A stretch of DNA of 64,000 nucleotides from Crateriforma spongiae. GTDB lineage: Bacteria > Planctomycetota > Planctomycetia > Pirellulales > Pirellulaceae. Position numbers and translations under genes: made by a program. Location of the stretch: positions 620,001 to 684,000 of the forward strand of contig NZ_JAAXMS010000003.1 in NCBI RefSeq assembly GCF_012290005.1, read 5' to 3'. The notes below the pieces were generated by a model. That model ran no database searches. It worked only from the letters and a program-made list of their open reading frames with translations, and was not told the DNA's origin. Positions 10,484-20,164 of this stretch are shown piece after piece. The stretch's first letter is position 1; each line of letters begins with the position of its first letter.

Positions 10484-13400
10484 TTAATTTGCTGCGACGT
10501 AGCGTCCATCGTCGAGTTGGCGGACGTTGCCGACGGCGGCGAGGGTTTCGAGGAGTTCGGTGACTTGGGACTTGTTGGCGCGGGTGTAGTAGGCGGCGAC
10601 TTCTTTGGCATCCGCGGGGGCGGCGTGTTGTTGTAGCGCGGACTGGATCGCCACCATGCGGTCAGGCAGCGTTTTGGGCCAGGGCTGTTTCTTGACCTTG
10701 GTGGCAGTGGCCTTCTTGGTTCGCTTCGTTTTGCCATCGCCGGCGAAGGCGGTTTGAGTCGCGCCGTCTGGATTTTGAAAGTCCGGACGTAGCCAGCGGA
10801 CCATACCTCGTGATTCTTCGTCGGCTCGCTCGTGATTCAGGTCGACCAGTCGCTGCAAGATTGCTTCGTCGTCTAAATCGTGAGGCCATCCGTAAGCGTC
10901 GAACACGGCGGCGTCCAAGTCGTCGTGAATTTGCTTCAGCACCGACACGATACCTTGCTCGTGAATCGTTTTCTCTTTCGCCGTCAGCGTCTCACCGGCC
11001 CGCAACTTTTCCAGCACGTTGTACATGCCAGTCATCGTCAGCTTCGGATGTTGTTCCTGTTGTCGCTTCCGATGAGCGTCAAGCTGCTCGGCAAGATCGC
11101 CGATGCGTTTTCGTGAGGCGTCGTCTGTGACTGGGAATGGGAACGTCTCGAAGCAGCGGGTTTTGTTGTAGCGTGGGTCATTGCCTACCCCAAGCCGGCC
11201 GCCAGCGGCGAGTGCCCAGCAGACGTGAATTTTGCTTGATAAAACACCGAGTACATGGGGTTCATCGCTCGCGATGTTGATGAGCATGTTGTCAGGACGA
11301 ACATCTGCAGACAGAAAAAAGAACAGCCGGTGCTTTGATGTTTCGGGCGTCGTTATGAATCGAGGCAGATCCTGTAACGCCTTTCTAAGGACAGGCCGCT
11401 CCCAGCCAAACCGCCACCACTTGTCGCGTATTGCGGGGCGTCGGTTTTGGTCCCGGTCTGGTTTCACGCGGTCGACAACTATTTGCAGAACTGCGGGAAA
11501 TTGGTCGCGAGCCTGTTTGCTGTCGAAACCAAAAAAGTCAATCACCATTACGTCTCGCGACCGTTGCATCAAGTCTTTGCCGTTGACATAGGGATGAATA
11601 ACGGTCTCGTTCTGCTTGGATTGTGCCAACAGCCGATCGCTCTCTTCCTGCTTCAAGATGAATCCAGCTCCGTAGAGCTGAACGCCCGGTGATGAAACCT
11701 TGTCGTTCGCCTCAAGCTGGACTGCTAGCGATGTGTTTGCGCCAGCTGTCAGGTTTGAGTTTATTGCGTCGACTGAACGCACGGAAATTTCCGCAATCTC
11801 ACCAGATTCATCAACGGATGCTAGTAGCGGAGGTTCTTGGTCCGGCGAAGCGATTGTCATGGCGATGCGAACGGCCGCACTTGATTCGCTGTCTACCCAA
11901 GGGTGGTCGGGAACCGCAAAGAGCAAATGAACCGGATTCTTTGCCAGGGTAAACTTTTCGATAACACGTCTTTGAAATACCTGGCGTATGCTGTTAGTTG
12001 TAATAAGTCCAAAACGCCGAATTAAGCGTTTGCATGCCAACTCGCCGCACATGTCCCACCAAAACATTACATAGTCGGCCTTAGGAGGAATATCCTCGAA
12101 CACTTCCCAAATCGCTTTGACATATCCGTCGCCCTTTGCCTCACGCAATTTCCAACCACCAATAAATGGTGGATTGCCGACGATGTAATCCGTTTCCGGC
12201 CACTCCGCTTTCTTCGGGTTGATGTATCGTACCTCTTGGACTCGGGCGTCCTCGTCGGGGACTTCTTCTCCCGTGACATGATGCGGTTTGGTCGTTCGTC
12301 CATCCCAGCGGGTGACGGGGTTGCCATCATCATCGACGACCGGTTCGATGGAGTCCCATGCCATCACCGCGTCCCGGCACTCGATGTTGCCGTAGTCCTT
12401 CAAGATCGGCTCGGGGATGTTCACCGTGTCGCGGGTTCGCTTGTACCACTGGATCGAACCGATCCAAAGCACCAACTCGGCCAGCGCCGCCGCTCGGGGA
12501 TTAACTTCGATACCGAGGAATTGGTGCGGGTCGATCGTCAGTCCGGGCAAGACCGCCTCGTCAAACTCGCGCAGTGTGTTGAGCACTTCGCCTTCGAGCC
12601 GTTTCATCAGTTCCATCGCGACGTACAGAAAGTTGCCGCTCCCACACGCCGGATCGAGTACTCGCGTTTCGCAAAGCTGGCCATGAAATTCTCGCAGCAA
12701 CTTGCGAGCGTCCGCCCGCTTGCCTTCTTCATCCAATTGGCTGGCCGCCGCGTAGGTCGCGTCCCATTGCTGGCGCAGCGGCTCGATCACCGTGGGCATG
12801 ACCAAACGTTCGACGTAAGCCCGTGGCGTGTAGTGCGCGCCCAATTTGTGTCGCTCGACCGGATCGAGGGCGCGTTCGAGCAGGGTGCCGAAGATCGCCG
12901 GTTCGACTTCTTCCCAGCGGTACTGGGCCGCTTCGACCAACAGCTCGACTTGATCGTGGTTGAGCGGTAACGCGGTCTTATCTTTGAAGAACTTGCCGTT
13001 GAACTGTTTGACCTTCTCTCGCAGGATCGTCGAAAACGTTCCTGTGTCCATCGACTCCCACAACGCTTCGGCCATCGGCTTGAAGTTCTGTGGTTCGGTA
13101 CGAAGGCTGAGCAGTAATTCCGTGAACGAGTCGGGACGTAGCAGTTCGACGTCCTCGGCAAACATCGTGAACAGGCATCGCATCAAGAATCCGGCAACGA
13201 CTTCGGGTTCGTGGTCGGCCTCGAGACTCTTGGCGAGCTTGGCCAGTCGCTCGGCGATCTCTCGCGTGACCTTGGCCGAGATCTTGCTCGGATCCAGGGA
13301 GTGTGGATCGGTCCAGATCGCGGTCAGCAACCCGCGAATTCGCTCGTCCCGTAGCCGATCCAAATGAACGCGGTAACCGCGGGGATCGGGAAACGGAACG

Positions 13401-13894
13401 TAGCTCTTGCCGGTGCCGGAGAAGTCAGCGTAGATATCGAAGCAAAATCCGACGTCCACGACGACCAAAAAGGGTGGCCATTCGTTGGGAATCGCTTCAG
13501 CGTAACCCTTGGCCTGCTTGTAGGCGGCCTTCATGGCCCGGTCCCATGCCGGTGTGCCGCGTGCGGCCGTGCCGGCGAGCTTCTTTATTGTCCTTGTCTT
13601 GGTTGCCAAGGCTTCAGCAGCCTCGGCCGCTTTGCGTTCGCTTCCCTGCTTGGATTCCAGCACGAAGCAACTGGCTTTAAATAGATCAACGCGGCCCTTG
13701 CTGACCGTGCCGTCGCCGTTGTTAAATTCGACGGCCTTTTCAAAGACGTAATTGTTCGCCGACGTGTCGGTGGTGGTTCCGTCAGGATGGGGAACGCCCA
13801 GCAGATCACACAGCTCGGTCAGGAAGAGCTGCGAATTGGCCATCTCGGCCCCGCCAGATTTCTTCCATCGCTCAACAAAATCGTCTGGAGTCAT
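10484..13894 (-). CDS. MmeI-like fused restriction endonuclease/DNA methyltransferase (type IIL/IIG)
   Basis: A large single-chain enzyme (up to 1141 residues, numbered from an upstream ATG at 13909; I favour 13894, [10 protein letters not shown]). The N-terminal nuclease motif [17 protein letters not shown] supplies Asp75, Glu85 and Lys87 of a PD-(D/E)xK site. A helical linker follows, then the SAM-binding motif [13 protein letters not shown] (419-428) and the catalytic motif [11 protein letters not shown] (579-582) of an N6-adenine or N4-cytosine methylase. A target-recognition part ends in [20 protein letters not shown], characteristic of MmeI-type enzymes. Unusually, the C-terminus adds a Lys-rich linker and a winged-helix-like domain (about residues 1050-1141). 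The class modifies one strand and cuts about 20 bases away. DISARM DrmMI-type methylases are related; no DISARM partners are present. Confidence 0.88.
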   Translation of the reverse strand: MTPDDFVERWKKSGGAEMANSQLFLTELCDLLGVPHPDGTTTDTSANNYVFEKAVEFNNGDGTVSKGRVDLFKASCFVLESKQGSERKAAEAAEALATKTRTIKKLAGTAARGTPAWDRAMKAAYKQAKGYAEAIPNEWPPFLVVVDVGFCFDIYADFSGTGKSYVPFPDPRGYRVHLDRLRDERIRGLLTAIWTDPHSLDPSKISAKVTREIAERLAKLAKSLEADHEPEVVAGFLMRCLFTMFAEDVELLRPDSFTELLLSLRTEPQNFKPMAEALWESMDTGTFSTILREKVKQFNGKFFKDKTALPLNHDQVELLVEAAQYRWEEVEPAIFGTLLERALDPVERHKLGAHYTPRAYVERLVMPTVIEPLRQQWDATYAAASQLDEEGKRADARKLLREFHGQLCETRVLDPACGSGNFLYVAMELMKRLEGEVLNTLREFDEAVLPGLTIDPHQFLGIEVNPRAAALAELVLWIGSIQWYKRTRDTVNIPEPILKDYGNIECRDAVMAWDSIEPVVDDDGNPVTRWDGRTTKPHHVTGEEVPDEDARVQEVRYINPKKAEWPETDYIVGNPPFIGGWKLREAKGDGYVKAIWEVFEDIPPKADYVMFWWDMCGELACKRLIRRFGLITTNSIRQVFQRRVIEKFTLAKNPVHLLFAVPDHPWVDSESSAAVRIAMTIASPDQEPPLLASVDESGEIAEISVRSVDAINSNLTAGANTSLAVQLEANDKVSSPGVQLYGAGFILKQEESDRLLAQSKQNETVIHPYVNGKDLMQRSRDVMVIDFFGFDSKQARDQFPAVLQIVVDRVKPDRDQNRRPAIRDKWWRFGWERPVLRKALQDLPRFITTPETSKHRLFFFLSADVRPDNMLINIASDEPHVLGVLSSKIHVCWALAAGGRLGVGNDPRYNKTRCFETFPFPVTDDASRKRIGDLAEQLDAHRKRQQEQHPKLTMTGMYNVLEKLRAGETLTAKEKTIHEQGIVSVLKQIHDDLDAAVFDAYGWPHDLDDEAILQRLVDLNHERADEESRGMVRWLRPDFQNPDGATQTAFAGDGKTKRTKKATATKVKKQPWPKTLPDRMVAIQSALQQHAAPADAKEVAAYYTRANKSQVTELLETLAAVGNVRQLDDGRYVAAN

Positions 13895-14158
13895 TGCGCC
13901 CCCGCACATCGCCGCTATTGGAAATCGAAACGGCGAGCCTCGAACTGATTAACGCTCCGGAAAGTGGTCGTTGTTCAACATCGCCAAAGGTCGCCATTCT
14001 AGCAGCTCGCCACACGACTCCACACCAGGGCGTCGCTGCCCTTTCACCTCATGCGTCTCCGTGTGCAATCGCCGGACGTTAGCGATCTAGCGTTCGCCAT
14101 CTTTCGTGGCGATCCGCGATCCGCGATACTACTAACCCGACGCAAACTCACCATTCTT

Positions 14159-14175
14159 ACGGAGTCAATGACATT
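14159..14175 (+). promoter_or_regulatory. Shine-Dalgarno and unusual AUU start for the SMC operon
   Basis: ACGGAG at 14159-14164 lies 8 bases before an in-frame ATT (14173-14175) but only 3 bases before an out-of-frame ATG (14168). The gene frame has no ATG, GTG or TTG between the stop at 14080 and 14218, while the residues from 14173 onwards look coding. Confidence 0.55.
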
Positions 14176-14823
14176 CAATATCGTCAGTCGCATCTGGATG
14201 CCATTCGGCTTCTCTATTTGCTCGTGGCAGGTGGCGAGGTGCCTGTCAAAAAATCGTCTGCCAACGAAAGCTTGGTCTTCATCGGGAACACTCGGTTATG
14301 CGCATTCGACTTTTGGATGAGATACCCGGACTATCTGGCGGATGAACTCTTGGAGCGATTCGAGAACGATGGTGACGAGAAGTGGCTGGAAAAGGCCCGT
14401 GAAATATTTAAGAACGACGAGCCAGACATCCGCAATTTCCCGATGATTCGTTGGCATTTCGGAGCCTACGAGAATATGGACGATGCTCTGTCCGTACTTC
14501 GTTCTCGCGACCTAATACTTATCGGTGGTCGGAATACAGTCGAGAAAATACTTGAAACCGACTACCTGATCATGCCTGCCGCGACCGCATTGTGTAGGTC
14601 AATTGAAAAGACCGCCCCACCCTTAAAATGGTATCGGCAGCGTGCTGAGTTGGTGAGCCTGATTGCTAATGGACGAAATGGCGCGGCGCTCAAGGCTCGC
14701 CAGTATGAGCGATTGGAGTATGCGACGACAAAAAAGGGAGGCGTCATTCCATCCATCACCGACGATGTTCGTCGCCGCATGAATGTTCTGCAGGGTGCGC
14801 CAGCGTCCGGGGGATCAAAATGA
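14173..14823 (+). CDS. Small middle-component-like protein of a three-gene SMC ATPase/nuclease system
   Basis: About 216 residues. I start it at ATT 14173, giving (M)QYRQSHLDAIRLLYLLVAGG; a TTG at 14218 would cut off the conserved-looking LDAIRLLYLLVAGGEV helix. The body reads FIGNTRLCAFDFWMRYPDYLADELLERF, then IRNFPMIRWHFGAYENMDDALSVLRSRDLI, TDYLIMPAA, and WYRQRAELVSLIANGRNGAALKARQYERLEYA. The size, helix/winged-helix look and position just before an SMC-like ATPase match 'middle component' proteins of ABC-three-component and Lamassu-type systems. Its stop overlaps the next ATG (ATGA, 14820-14823). Function is inferred from context only. Base composition here is visibly AT-richer than in the neighbouring phage and housekeeping genes, suggesting transfer. 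Confidence 0.78.
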   Translation: MQYRQSHLDAIRLLYLLVAGGEVPVKKSSANESLVFIGNTRLCAFDFWMRYPDYLADELLERFENDGDEKWLEKAREIFKNDEPDIRNFPMIRWHFGAYENMDDALSVLRSRDLILIGGRNTVEKILETDYLIMPAATALCRSIEKTAPPLKWYRQRAELVSLIANGRNGAALKARQYERLEYATTKKGGVIPSITDDVRRRMNVLQGAPASGGSK

Positions 14824-16772
14824 AGAAATCTGTAAAGATTCAAGCTTGGAAGGAGGCGATAGCGAACCGCGCTGACGTTGAAATTTCCGTTGTCGAACAA
14901 GTCTTAGCTGAGTACCGCATCGAAGCGTCACCAGTTCTACAGACGCCAAAGACCTTGGTTCTGAAGGAAATCCGGTTTGTCGGTGTTAAAGATGAGAGGC
15001 ACAATCATGCAAAAATTGACTTCGCGTGGGGAGATCTGGATGCGGGTATCTACGCCTGTCTCACCGAGAAAAATCTGAGAGGCAAGTCGTCGATCCTGGA
15101 AGTTGTTCGTTGGCTGTTGAGAGGTTGCGAGCCATCGAACTTGCAGACAGATGTGCGATCCTGGCTTACAGAGGCGAGTCTCAAGTTTGAGCTCGACGAT
15201 GTTCTATTTGAGATTGAAGTTAAGTGCACGGAAGGTGTTCATGGCAAGCTAAGCCGATACAGCAAGGGAGGAAAAAAGCGACGTGTAAACGGCTTTCAGA
15301 GCGATGATGAGTTTGGTTCGGTGATGGCCAGCTTTTTCATGCATGAATTCCGCATGGATAGCGTTGCTGTTCACCGAAAGGTCGGAGAGTTCGGTGGCAA
15401 AACGGTGTTGCATGGCTGGCAAGCTTTGAGCAGCGCGATGTTTATCGGCACGGACTACACAACCCTGGTCGGTGAGATCCCCCCTGCAACGGGCTTACCA
15501 TTCCGAATGATGCAGATGTATCTCGGTGTTCCCTGGGTTTCAACATTAGCGGCCACAAAGGCTGCGCAGAGCGAAATGACCCGTAAAGTCGCTGCCTCCG
15601 ACCAAGTTCTCAAGAATGCAAAACAAGAAACGCAAAATCGGATCGAGGTCCTTGAGTCCGAGCTGATGGCGAAACAAAAGCAACTGTCAAAACTTCCAGA
15701 TTTAGACACAACGACCGACAAGATTAGGAGGCTTCGGCATCAACATGAAAATCTTGTTGAAGAGTTGCGGCAACTTTCGCTTCAAGCCAAGGCAACTCTG
15801 GCAACTTTGGAAAAAGCGGAGCAAATGTTTGCAGATGATCGTCGCGAGTATCAATTGTTTGTCGATGGCAATGCGGCAGATTTCGTGTTTCGGTCTTTGG
15901 ACCCGAGTTGTTGCCCGAGATGCGATCATGCCATTCCCGATGCACGGAAGAAGCAGGAGCATGAAAGCAATGAATGTGCGGTTTGCGGAGAGCAAGTGCA
16001 TGCGGATGTTCCCACCGCGGAGATTCAGAAACAGCTCAAGGATCGAATGGCGGCGTCGAAAAAGGCTCGCACAGTGGCACGCAAGTCCTCCAAAGAACTG
16101 GTAGCTCAGCGCACGGAACTAGAACATTCCATTGAGGCTTGCGAAGCGGATATCGCGTCGGAGAGCCGGAAGCTATCGAAACCTAGCAACCGTGGCAATT
16201 TAAAGACCGAGATCGCGATACTAGAAGCCAGAATCGAAGAAGCTTCAGCAAATTTGCCGAAGGATTCACCTGAGAATATGGACCTGTTGGTATTGAATGC
16301 GGTTGCTGACGAGACAGAAAAGCTAGTCAAGGAAGTTCAAGCAGAAGTTTTGACAAAGGTTAGTGAGGGCATCGTCCAGTATGCCAATCGCTTCGGCATG
16401 ACATCGTTGACCTCGGCAACATTGAGAGGAAACATGACGCTCTTGCTTGAGCGGGGCGAGTCAACGACGTCTTACAGCAAGGTTACAGCTGGTGAACAAC
16501 TGCGGCTTAAGGTGGCAGCGATTCTCTCAATGCTCAAGGTCGGCGAAGAGCTTGGTGTAGGAAGGTATCCTGGATTGTTGCTCGTGGATTCTCCCGCTGC
16601 ACAAGAGATAGCGCTAGAGGACTTGGAGCAATTGATTGGTGGGCTGGTGGATCTAGCTGACGAAATTAAGCATCTTCAGGTATTCGTTGCTTCGGTTGCG
16701 TCAAAGGCGATTCGGAGTCGAGTAGACGAAAGCCGTGTTCGGCAGGCTCTTGGAGATGATTACCTTTGGTAA
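14820..16772 (+). CDS. SMC/Rad50-like ATPase with zinc-hook-like insert
   Basis: A 650-residue coiled-coil ATPase. The N-terminal Walker A region reads LTEKNLRGKSSILEVVRWLL (GKSS at 88-91), lacking the first glycine of the usual GxxGxGKS. Coiled coil runs from about 245 to 345; a CCPRC...CAVC pair (Cys365/368 and Cys386/389) follows, like the Rad50 hook or a zinc ribbon, then a second coiled coil (400-520). The ABC signature is KVTAGEQLRLK (556-560 TAGEQ) and Walker B is GLLLVDSPAAQE (586-590). The layout resembles LmuB of Lamassu and the ATPases of ABC-three-component systems, which sense foreign DNA ends or structures and unleash an effector. Coupled by overlap to both neighbours. ATPase fold is firm; the system name is open. 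Confidence 0.85.
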   Translation: MKKSVKIQAWKEAIANRADVEISVVEQVLAEYRIEASPVLQTPKTLVLKEIRFVGVKDERHNHAKIDFAWGDLDAGIYACLTEKNLRGKSSILEVVRWLLRGCEPSNLQTDVRSWLTEASLKFELDDVLFEIEVKCTEGVHGKLSRYSKGGKKRRVNGFQSDDEFGSVMASFFMHEFRMDSVAVHRKVGEFGGKTVLHGWQALSSAMFIGTDYTTLVGEIPPATGLPFRMMQMYLGVPWVSTLAATKAAQSEMTRKVAASDQVLKNAKQETQNRIEVLESELMAKQKQLSKLPDLDTTTDKIRRLRHQHENLVEELRQLSLQAKATLATLEKAEQMFADDRREYQLFVDGNAADFVFRSLDPSCCPRCDHAIPDARKKQEHESNECAVCGEQVHADVPTAEIQKQLKDRMAASKKARTVARKSSKELVAQRTELEHSIEACEADIASESRKLSKPSNRGNLKTEIAILEARIEEASANLPKDSPENMDLLVLNAVADETEKLVKEVQAEVLTKVSEGIVQYANRFGMTSLTSATLRGNMTLLLERGESTTSYSKVTAGEQLRLKVAAILSMLKVGEELGVGRYPGLLLVDSPAAQEIALEDLEQLIGGLVDLADEIKHLQVFVASVASKAIRSRVDESRVRQALGDDYLW

Positions 16773-18769
16773 AACAGCTTCACGCCTTCGAGCGAACGAT
16801 CGTTGCGGACCTCGAACTTGGACGTACGCCTAGCCTCGCTTCGATTGGTGGAATCGAATCTTTGGTTCGTGCAAGAGAAAGCCTATCTAGGTCCCCTTTC
16901 TTAGCGGAAGTTGTTTTTGCAGTCGCAACTGACGCAGATTATTGCCAGAGCAGTGACGGAGAAAAGTTGATCGTTGATGCAGTGAAGGCTTGCACCAACG
17001 GAGTTGTTCTTCGCGACTGTGTGAACGTCCTCGACGCTTGCACGGAACCAAATTCGGAGCTCGCAGATTCGCTCTTCGACTGTTACCGAGTGAAGGTTCT
17101 CGACGTCGATCTTGAAGCGATCGGTCGCGCGGCAGCGTTGGATGGTGGTCTTCGATTGGTTGCTGTTGATCCGAGACGCAGGCACGGATTTATCGACACA
17201 CTGCTGAAAGTCGATGTTCTAGCGTCACCAGTTTTCTCCCGATGGTTTGCGAAGATCGTTGGAGTAGTGCATTCGTTTTGGCCTGACGAGTCACTCAAAT
17301 CGATTTTGGAATTATGTTCCACGATCCCAGAATCGGCGGACGAGGCAACGTTTGAATTAGCAATGTCTTCATTTGCGAGCGGAATGGCGTGTGTGTCGCC
17401 GACCGATGCAAAAAATGAATTCACTCACGCACGTAAGTTGTTTGTCGCAGCGGAGAAGTCACCCGGCGAGCGGCCGGATGCCGTGATGTACGCACTTTGC
17501 CTGCAAATTCTGATTGACTTCTACGAGTTGCAGGAAGTTCGACAATCAGACTCGGCAACCACCCAATTGGCTCAGCATTTAGTCGCGTTGAATCTCTACC
17601 ACCGCTCTGAATCAGACCCACCCTGGTTGCGTGCGCGAACCGCTGAATCAATTCTGTGGCAGAAACTGGTAGACAAGCTAATGTCATTGGATACGTCGCT
17701 CTCCGAGCCTGGTTGGTTTGAGCCGGCGGCGATCATCGAGAATGAACTAATGCCCATTTATCGGGCGAGTCGAGCTATCCTTCGACGAAATGAATTGGGT
17801 GGAATTGAGTCGTTGATCCAGCCTCGAATCGTCGGCTGTATTAGTGATAACGCCAGTTTTGCACATGTACTCAAAACGTGGCTTCGTCAAAATCAATCAC
17901 ATAAGGATGCTGCCGCGGTATCTGAATTGTTAACTCAGGTAGCGGATGCGATAGGCAACAACCAGCCTCGTGTCTTGCACTCTGCCCGTATGCAGGGTCA
18001 GGCTGTTGCGAATTTTCTTGCTCAAACTCGTCTTTCATGCGACGATCAGAAGCGGCTTGGCGAAGTCTTTATGAGCACGTTGGGAACGTGGCAGCGAAGC
18101 TTCACTTCTGCCCAAGTTTCTGTGCTTTGCAATTGCATTAAGTCGATTGAGGTTCATCCTGACTATCAAGGAAATCCAGATGTCCGTGATCTTTGCAACA
18201 GTATCACGCTCTGGTTGACGGGTTTCGCATCAACGCGTTTGGAGTGGACCAAGGGGGATGAGCCCGCATTGAAATATCTGTTCAAGTCGGACGACGGGAA
18301 AAAGCCTCTCGAATTTGAGTTGCAGCGTGACTTCGTTCAATTTCTTACTTCCTGTGTTCCCGGCACAAAGATTGAGGTAACAAATGTCGGCGGTGGCCGC
18401 GCTGATGTTTACGTTCAACTTGGTGCGGAAAAGCTAGTTGTGGAGGTTAAGCGTGAATCCATTGATTGTTCGTTTGATGGGCTCACCGCAGCGTATGCTG
18501 GTCAAACGTTTGACTACCAGAACACGTCATCTCGACTCGGGTTCATGCTGGTTCTCGACCAAACTGACCGCGGTGGTGCTGCTATGCACCTTTCGGATCT
18601 CTTCAAAGTGATTCAGATGACAAGAGCAAATGAATCGCAACCTCGTTCGATCCTTATCGTAAAGATCCCTGGCGAGCGATTGAGCCCAAGTGGGCTGTCC
18701 AAGAAGGGCAAGGCGGATCTTGGTGCGAAACGCAAAAGCCAACGAGTTGCTAAAAGACGCAATCCGTAG
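16766..18769 (+). CDS. Large protein with C-terminal PD-(D/E)xK nuclease domain, putative effector
   Basis: A 667-residue protein starting at TTG 16766, which overlaps the SMC gene stop by 7 bases. Residues 1-500 are mostly helical with no domain I recognise; they may be a repeat scaffold or sensor. The last 170 residues hold a restriction-endonuclease-like core: EFELQRDFVQFL, then GGGRADVYVQLGAEKLVVEVKRE with Asp547, Glu560 and Lys562 as the metal-binding site, followed by a beta strand (GFMLVLDQTD) and a very basic C-terminus (KKGKADLGAKRKSQRVAKRR). Third gene of the SMC operon, it is the likely DNA-cutting effector. Lamassu LmuA also often carries a nuclease, but at the N-terminus; here it is C-terminal. 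Confidence 0.8.
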   Translation: MVKQLHAFERTIVADLELGRTPSLASIGGIESLVRARESLSRSPFLAEVVFAVATDADYCQSSDGEKLIVDAVKACTNGVVLRDCVNVLDACTEPNSELADSLFDCYRVKVLDVDLEAIGRAAALDGGLRLVAVDPRRRHGFIDTLLKVDVLASPVFSRWFAKIVGVVHSFWPDESLKSILELCSTIPESADEATFELAMSSFASGMACVSPTDAKNEFTHARKLFVAAEKSPGERPDAVMYALCLQILIDFYELQEVRQSDSATTQLAQHLVALNLYHRSESDPPWLRARTAESILWQKLVDKLMSLDTSLSEPGWFEPAAIIENELMPIYRASRAILRRNELGGIESLIQPRIVGCISDNASFAHVLKTWLRQNQSHKDAAAVSELLTQVADAIGNNQPRVLHSARMQGQAVANFLAQTRLSCDDQKRLGEVFMSTLGTWQRSFTSAQVSVLCNCIKSIEVHPDYQGNPDVRDLCNSITLWLTGFASTRLEWTKGDEPALKYLFKSDDGKKPLEFELQRDFVQFLTSCVPGTKIEVTNVGGGRADVYVQLGAEKLVVEVKRESIDCSFDGLTAAYAGQTFDYQNTSSRLGFMLVLDQTDRGGAAMHLSDLFKVIQMTRANESQPRSILIVKIPGERLSPSGLSKKGKADLGAKRKSQRVAKRRNP

Positions 18770-18869
18770 TCCTAGGTAAAAAATGCCTAGCCGTGACCAA
18801 ACGTGTCACACGCGTTGACTTCAATGATCCGGGCCGGCGTTTTTGCTAGCAAAATTGCGAATTGGGGGA

Positions 18870-18899
18870 TTGTCCGGGTTTGGGGACACGGGATATGAT
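18870..18899 (+). promoter_or_regulatory. Candidate promoter with operator upstream of the XRE/ImmA pair
   Basis: TTGTCC (18870-18875) and TATGAT (18894-18899) are spaced by 18 bases. Between them lies an inverted repeat TGTCC...GGACA (18871-18888), which could be an operator for the XRE regulator encoded 145 bases downstream. Prediction by eye only. Confidence 0.4.
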
Positions 18900-19044
18900 G
18901 ATTGCAGGGTTTAGTTCACGATATACATTGAGGGTTGGGGGCTCGTGTTTTTGCGGGTTTCTGGAGGAGAAAGTGGTTGATGGAGATTGCCATGCTTTGG
19001 ATGCAGTGGATTTCGGGCGACGATTCGGCAGGGAGGCCTGCGCG

Positions 19045-19410
19045 ATGAAAAAGGCTCGTGGTGCGAAGTCGTTTGGCGCGGTGCTGCGCGAGAAGCGAAC
19101 GGCGAAGAAGATCACGTTGCGCAAATTCGCGGAGATGATCGGCGTTTCGGCGACGTATTTGTCACAGGTCGAGCAGGATCACTTTGCACCGCCAACGGCG
19201 GATCGTGTCACGAAGATCGCCGAGTTGTTGGGCGAGGATCCCGACGAATGGATTCGGCTGGCTGATCGCGTGCCGGATGACGTGGATGTCATGGTCCGAC
19301 AACACCCAAAAGACATGCCCGAGCTGATGCGGTTGGCGACTGGGCTTTCACCGAAACAATTTGAAATCATCAAAGAACAGATTCGTAAAATGAAAAAGCG
19401 GGGGAAGTGA
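19045..19410 (+). CDS. XRE-family helix-turn-helix regulator
   Basis: A 121-residue protein starting MKKARGAKSFGAVLREKRTA at ATG 19045, preceded by GGGAGG. The upstream extension of the open frame has no family likeness and was discarded. The HTH is LRKFAEMIGVSATYLSQVEQDHFAPPTADRVTKIAELL, a classical XRE/Cro-type domain. The C-terminal half (MPELMRLATGLSPKQFEIIKEQIRKMKKRGK) is helical and may dimerise or contact the peptidase. Its stop overlaps the start of an ImmA-type gene. Such pairs (ICEBs1 ImmR/ImmA) keep mobile elements silent until the peptidase cleaves the repressor after DNA damage. Confidence 0.9.
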   Translation: MKKARGAKSFGAVLREKRTAKKITLRKFAEMIGVSATYLSQVEQDHFAPPTADRVTKIAELLGEDPDEWIRLADRVPDDVDVMVRQHPKDMPELMRLATGLSPKQFEIIKEQIRKMKKRGK

Positions 19411-20144
19411 CGATGGTCGTTGATTTGTGGGCACAGGGAATCGAAGTGCCGCCGCTGTCGTCTCGCCAGATCGCTGCCGAGGCCGACGCGGTGCTGGCGG
19501 AGTACGCGAAACGATTCGGGCCGATCACGAAACCTCCCATCGAAATCGAAGATGTCGCGACCTCGGTGTTGCCGCTGACTTTTGGCTTCTCGGATCTCCA
19601 GAGCCAACTTGGTGGTCGCGTTCATGGTGCGATCTGGTTCTCGCGACAGCACATCCTGATCGACGACGCGCTGAATCCAGATCGCTTTCCCGATCTTCTC
19701 GGTCGCTATCACTTCACGCTCGGCCATGAAATCGCACACTGGCAGTTACACCGGTTTTTGTTCCTGGACGAAGCCGGACATGCGGTCTTGTACGGTGACG
19801 AGGAAATGCCGGACGTGATTTGTCGCAAGGATCACGCTCGTCCCTTGATCGAACGACAAGCCGATGAGTTCGCTGGTTGTTTACTGATGCCCGAATGGTT
19901 GCTCAGGCCGGCGTGGCGAATGCTAACCGGCAGCGATGATCCGATTTGCGACTGCCGGCTTCGAGAACTCGTGCCGACGATCGAGCCGATTCGTTTCTTG
20001 ATCGACGCCGATGGGATCGAGGTCCAGCCGGATCCGATCCGTTTGATGCGTGAGGTGTTCTGTGAATCGCTGGCGGATCAATTCGCGGTGTCGGACGAGG
20101 CGATGCGGATTCAATTGGAGTATCTGGGTTTGTTCGCTGAGTAG
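19407..20144 (+). CDS. ImmA/IrrE-family metallopeptidase
   Basis: A 245-residue zinc peptidase. The motif FTLGHEIAHWQLH (His107, Glu108, His111) is the HExxH site, and RQADEFAGCLLMPEWLL supplies the third ligand region, as in ImmA and IrrE. GTG 19407 overlaps the XRE stop; ATG 19413 is an alternative. It probably cleaves the partner XRE repressor to derepress the element. A cysteine-containing DDPICDCRLREL segment near residue 175 is unusual. A hairpin terminator follows about 20 bases after the stop, so this is a two-gene unit. Confidence 0.9.
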   Translation: MTMVVDLWAQGIEVPPLSSRQIAAEADAVLAEYAKRFGPITKPPIEIEDVATSVLPLTFGFSDLQSQLGGRVHGAIWFSRQHILIDDALNPDRFPDLLGRYHFTLGHEIAHWQLHRFLFLDEAGHAVLYGDEEMPDVICRKDHARPLIERQADEFAGCLLMPEWLLRPAWRMLTGSDDPICDCRLRELVPTIEPIRFLIDADGIEVQPDPIRLMREVFCESLADQFAVSDEAMRIQLEYLGLFAE

Positions 20145-20164
20145 GCAGCTTTGAGGGTTTGTTC

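Noticed and set aside
12236-12970. Rightward 244-codon frame inside the MmeI-like gene
   Set aside because: Antisense shadow of a clearly coding region with restriction-methylation motifs.
10484-13894. A DISARM system around the large methyltransferase
   Set aside because: No DrmA helicase, DrmB or DrmC (phospholipase-D) genes are adjacent; the nuclease motif and TRD fit an MmeI-like enzyme better.
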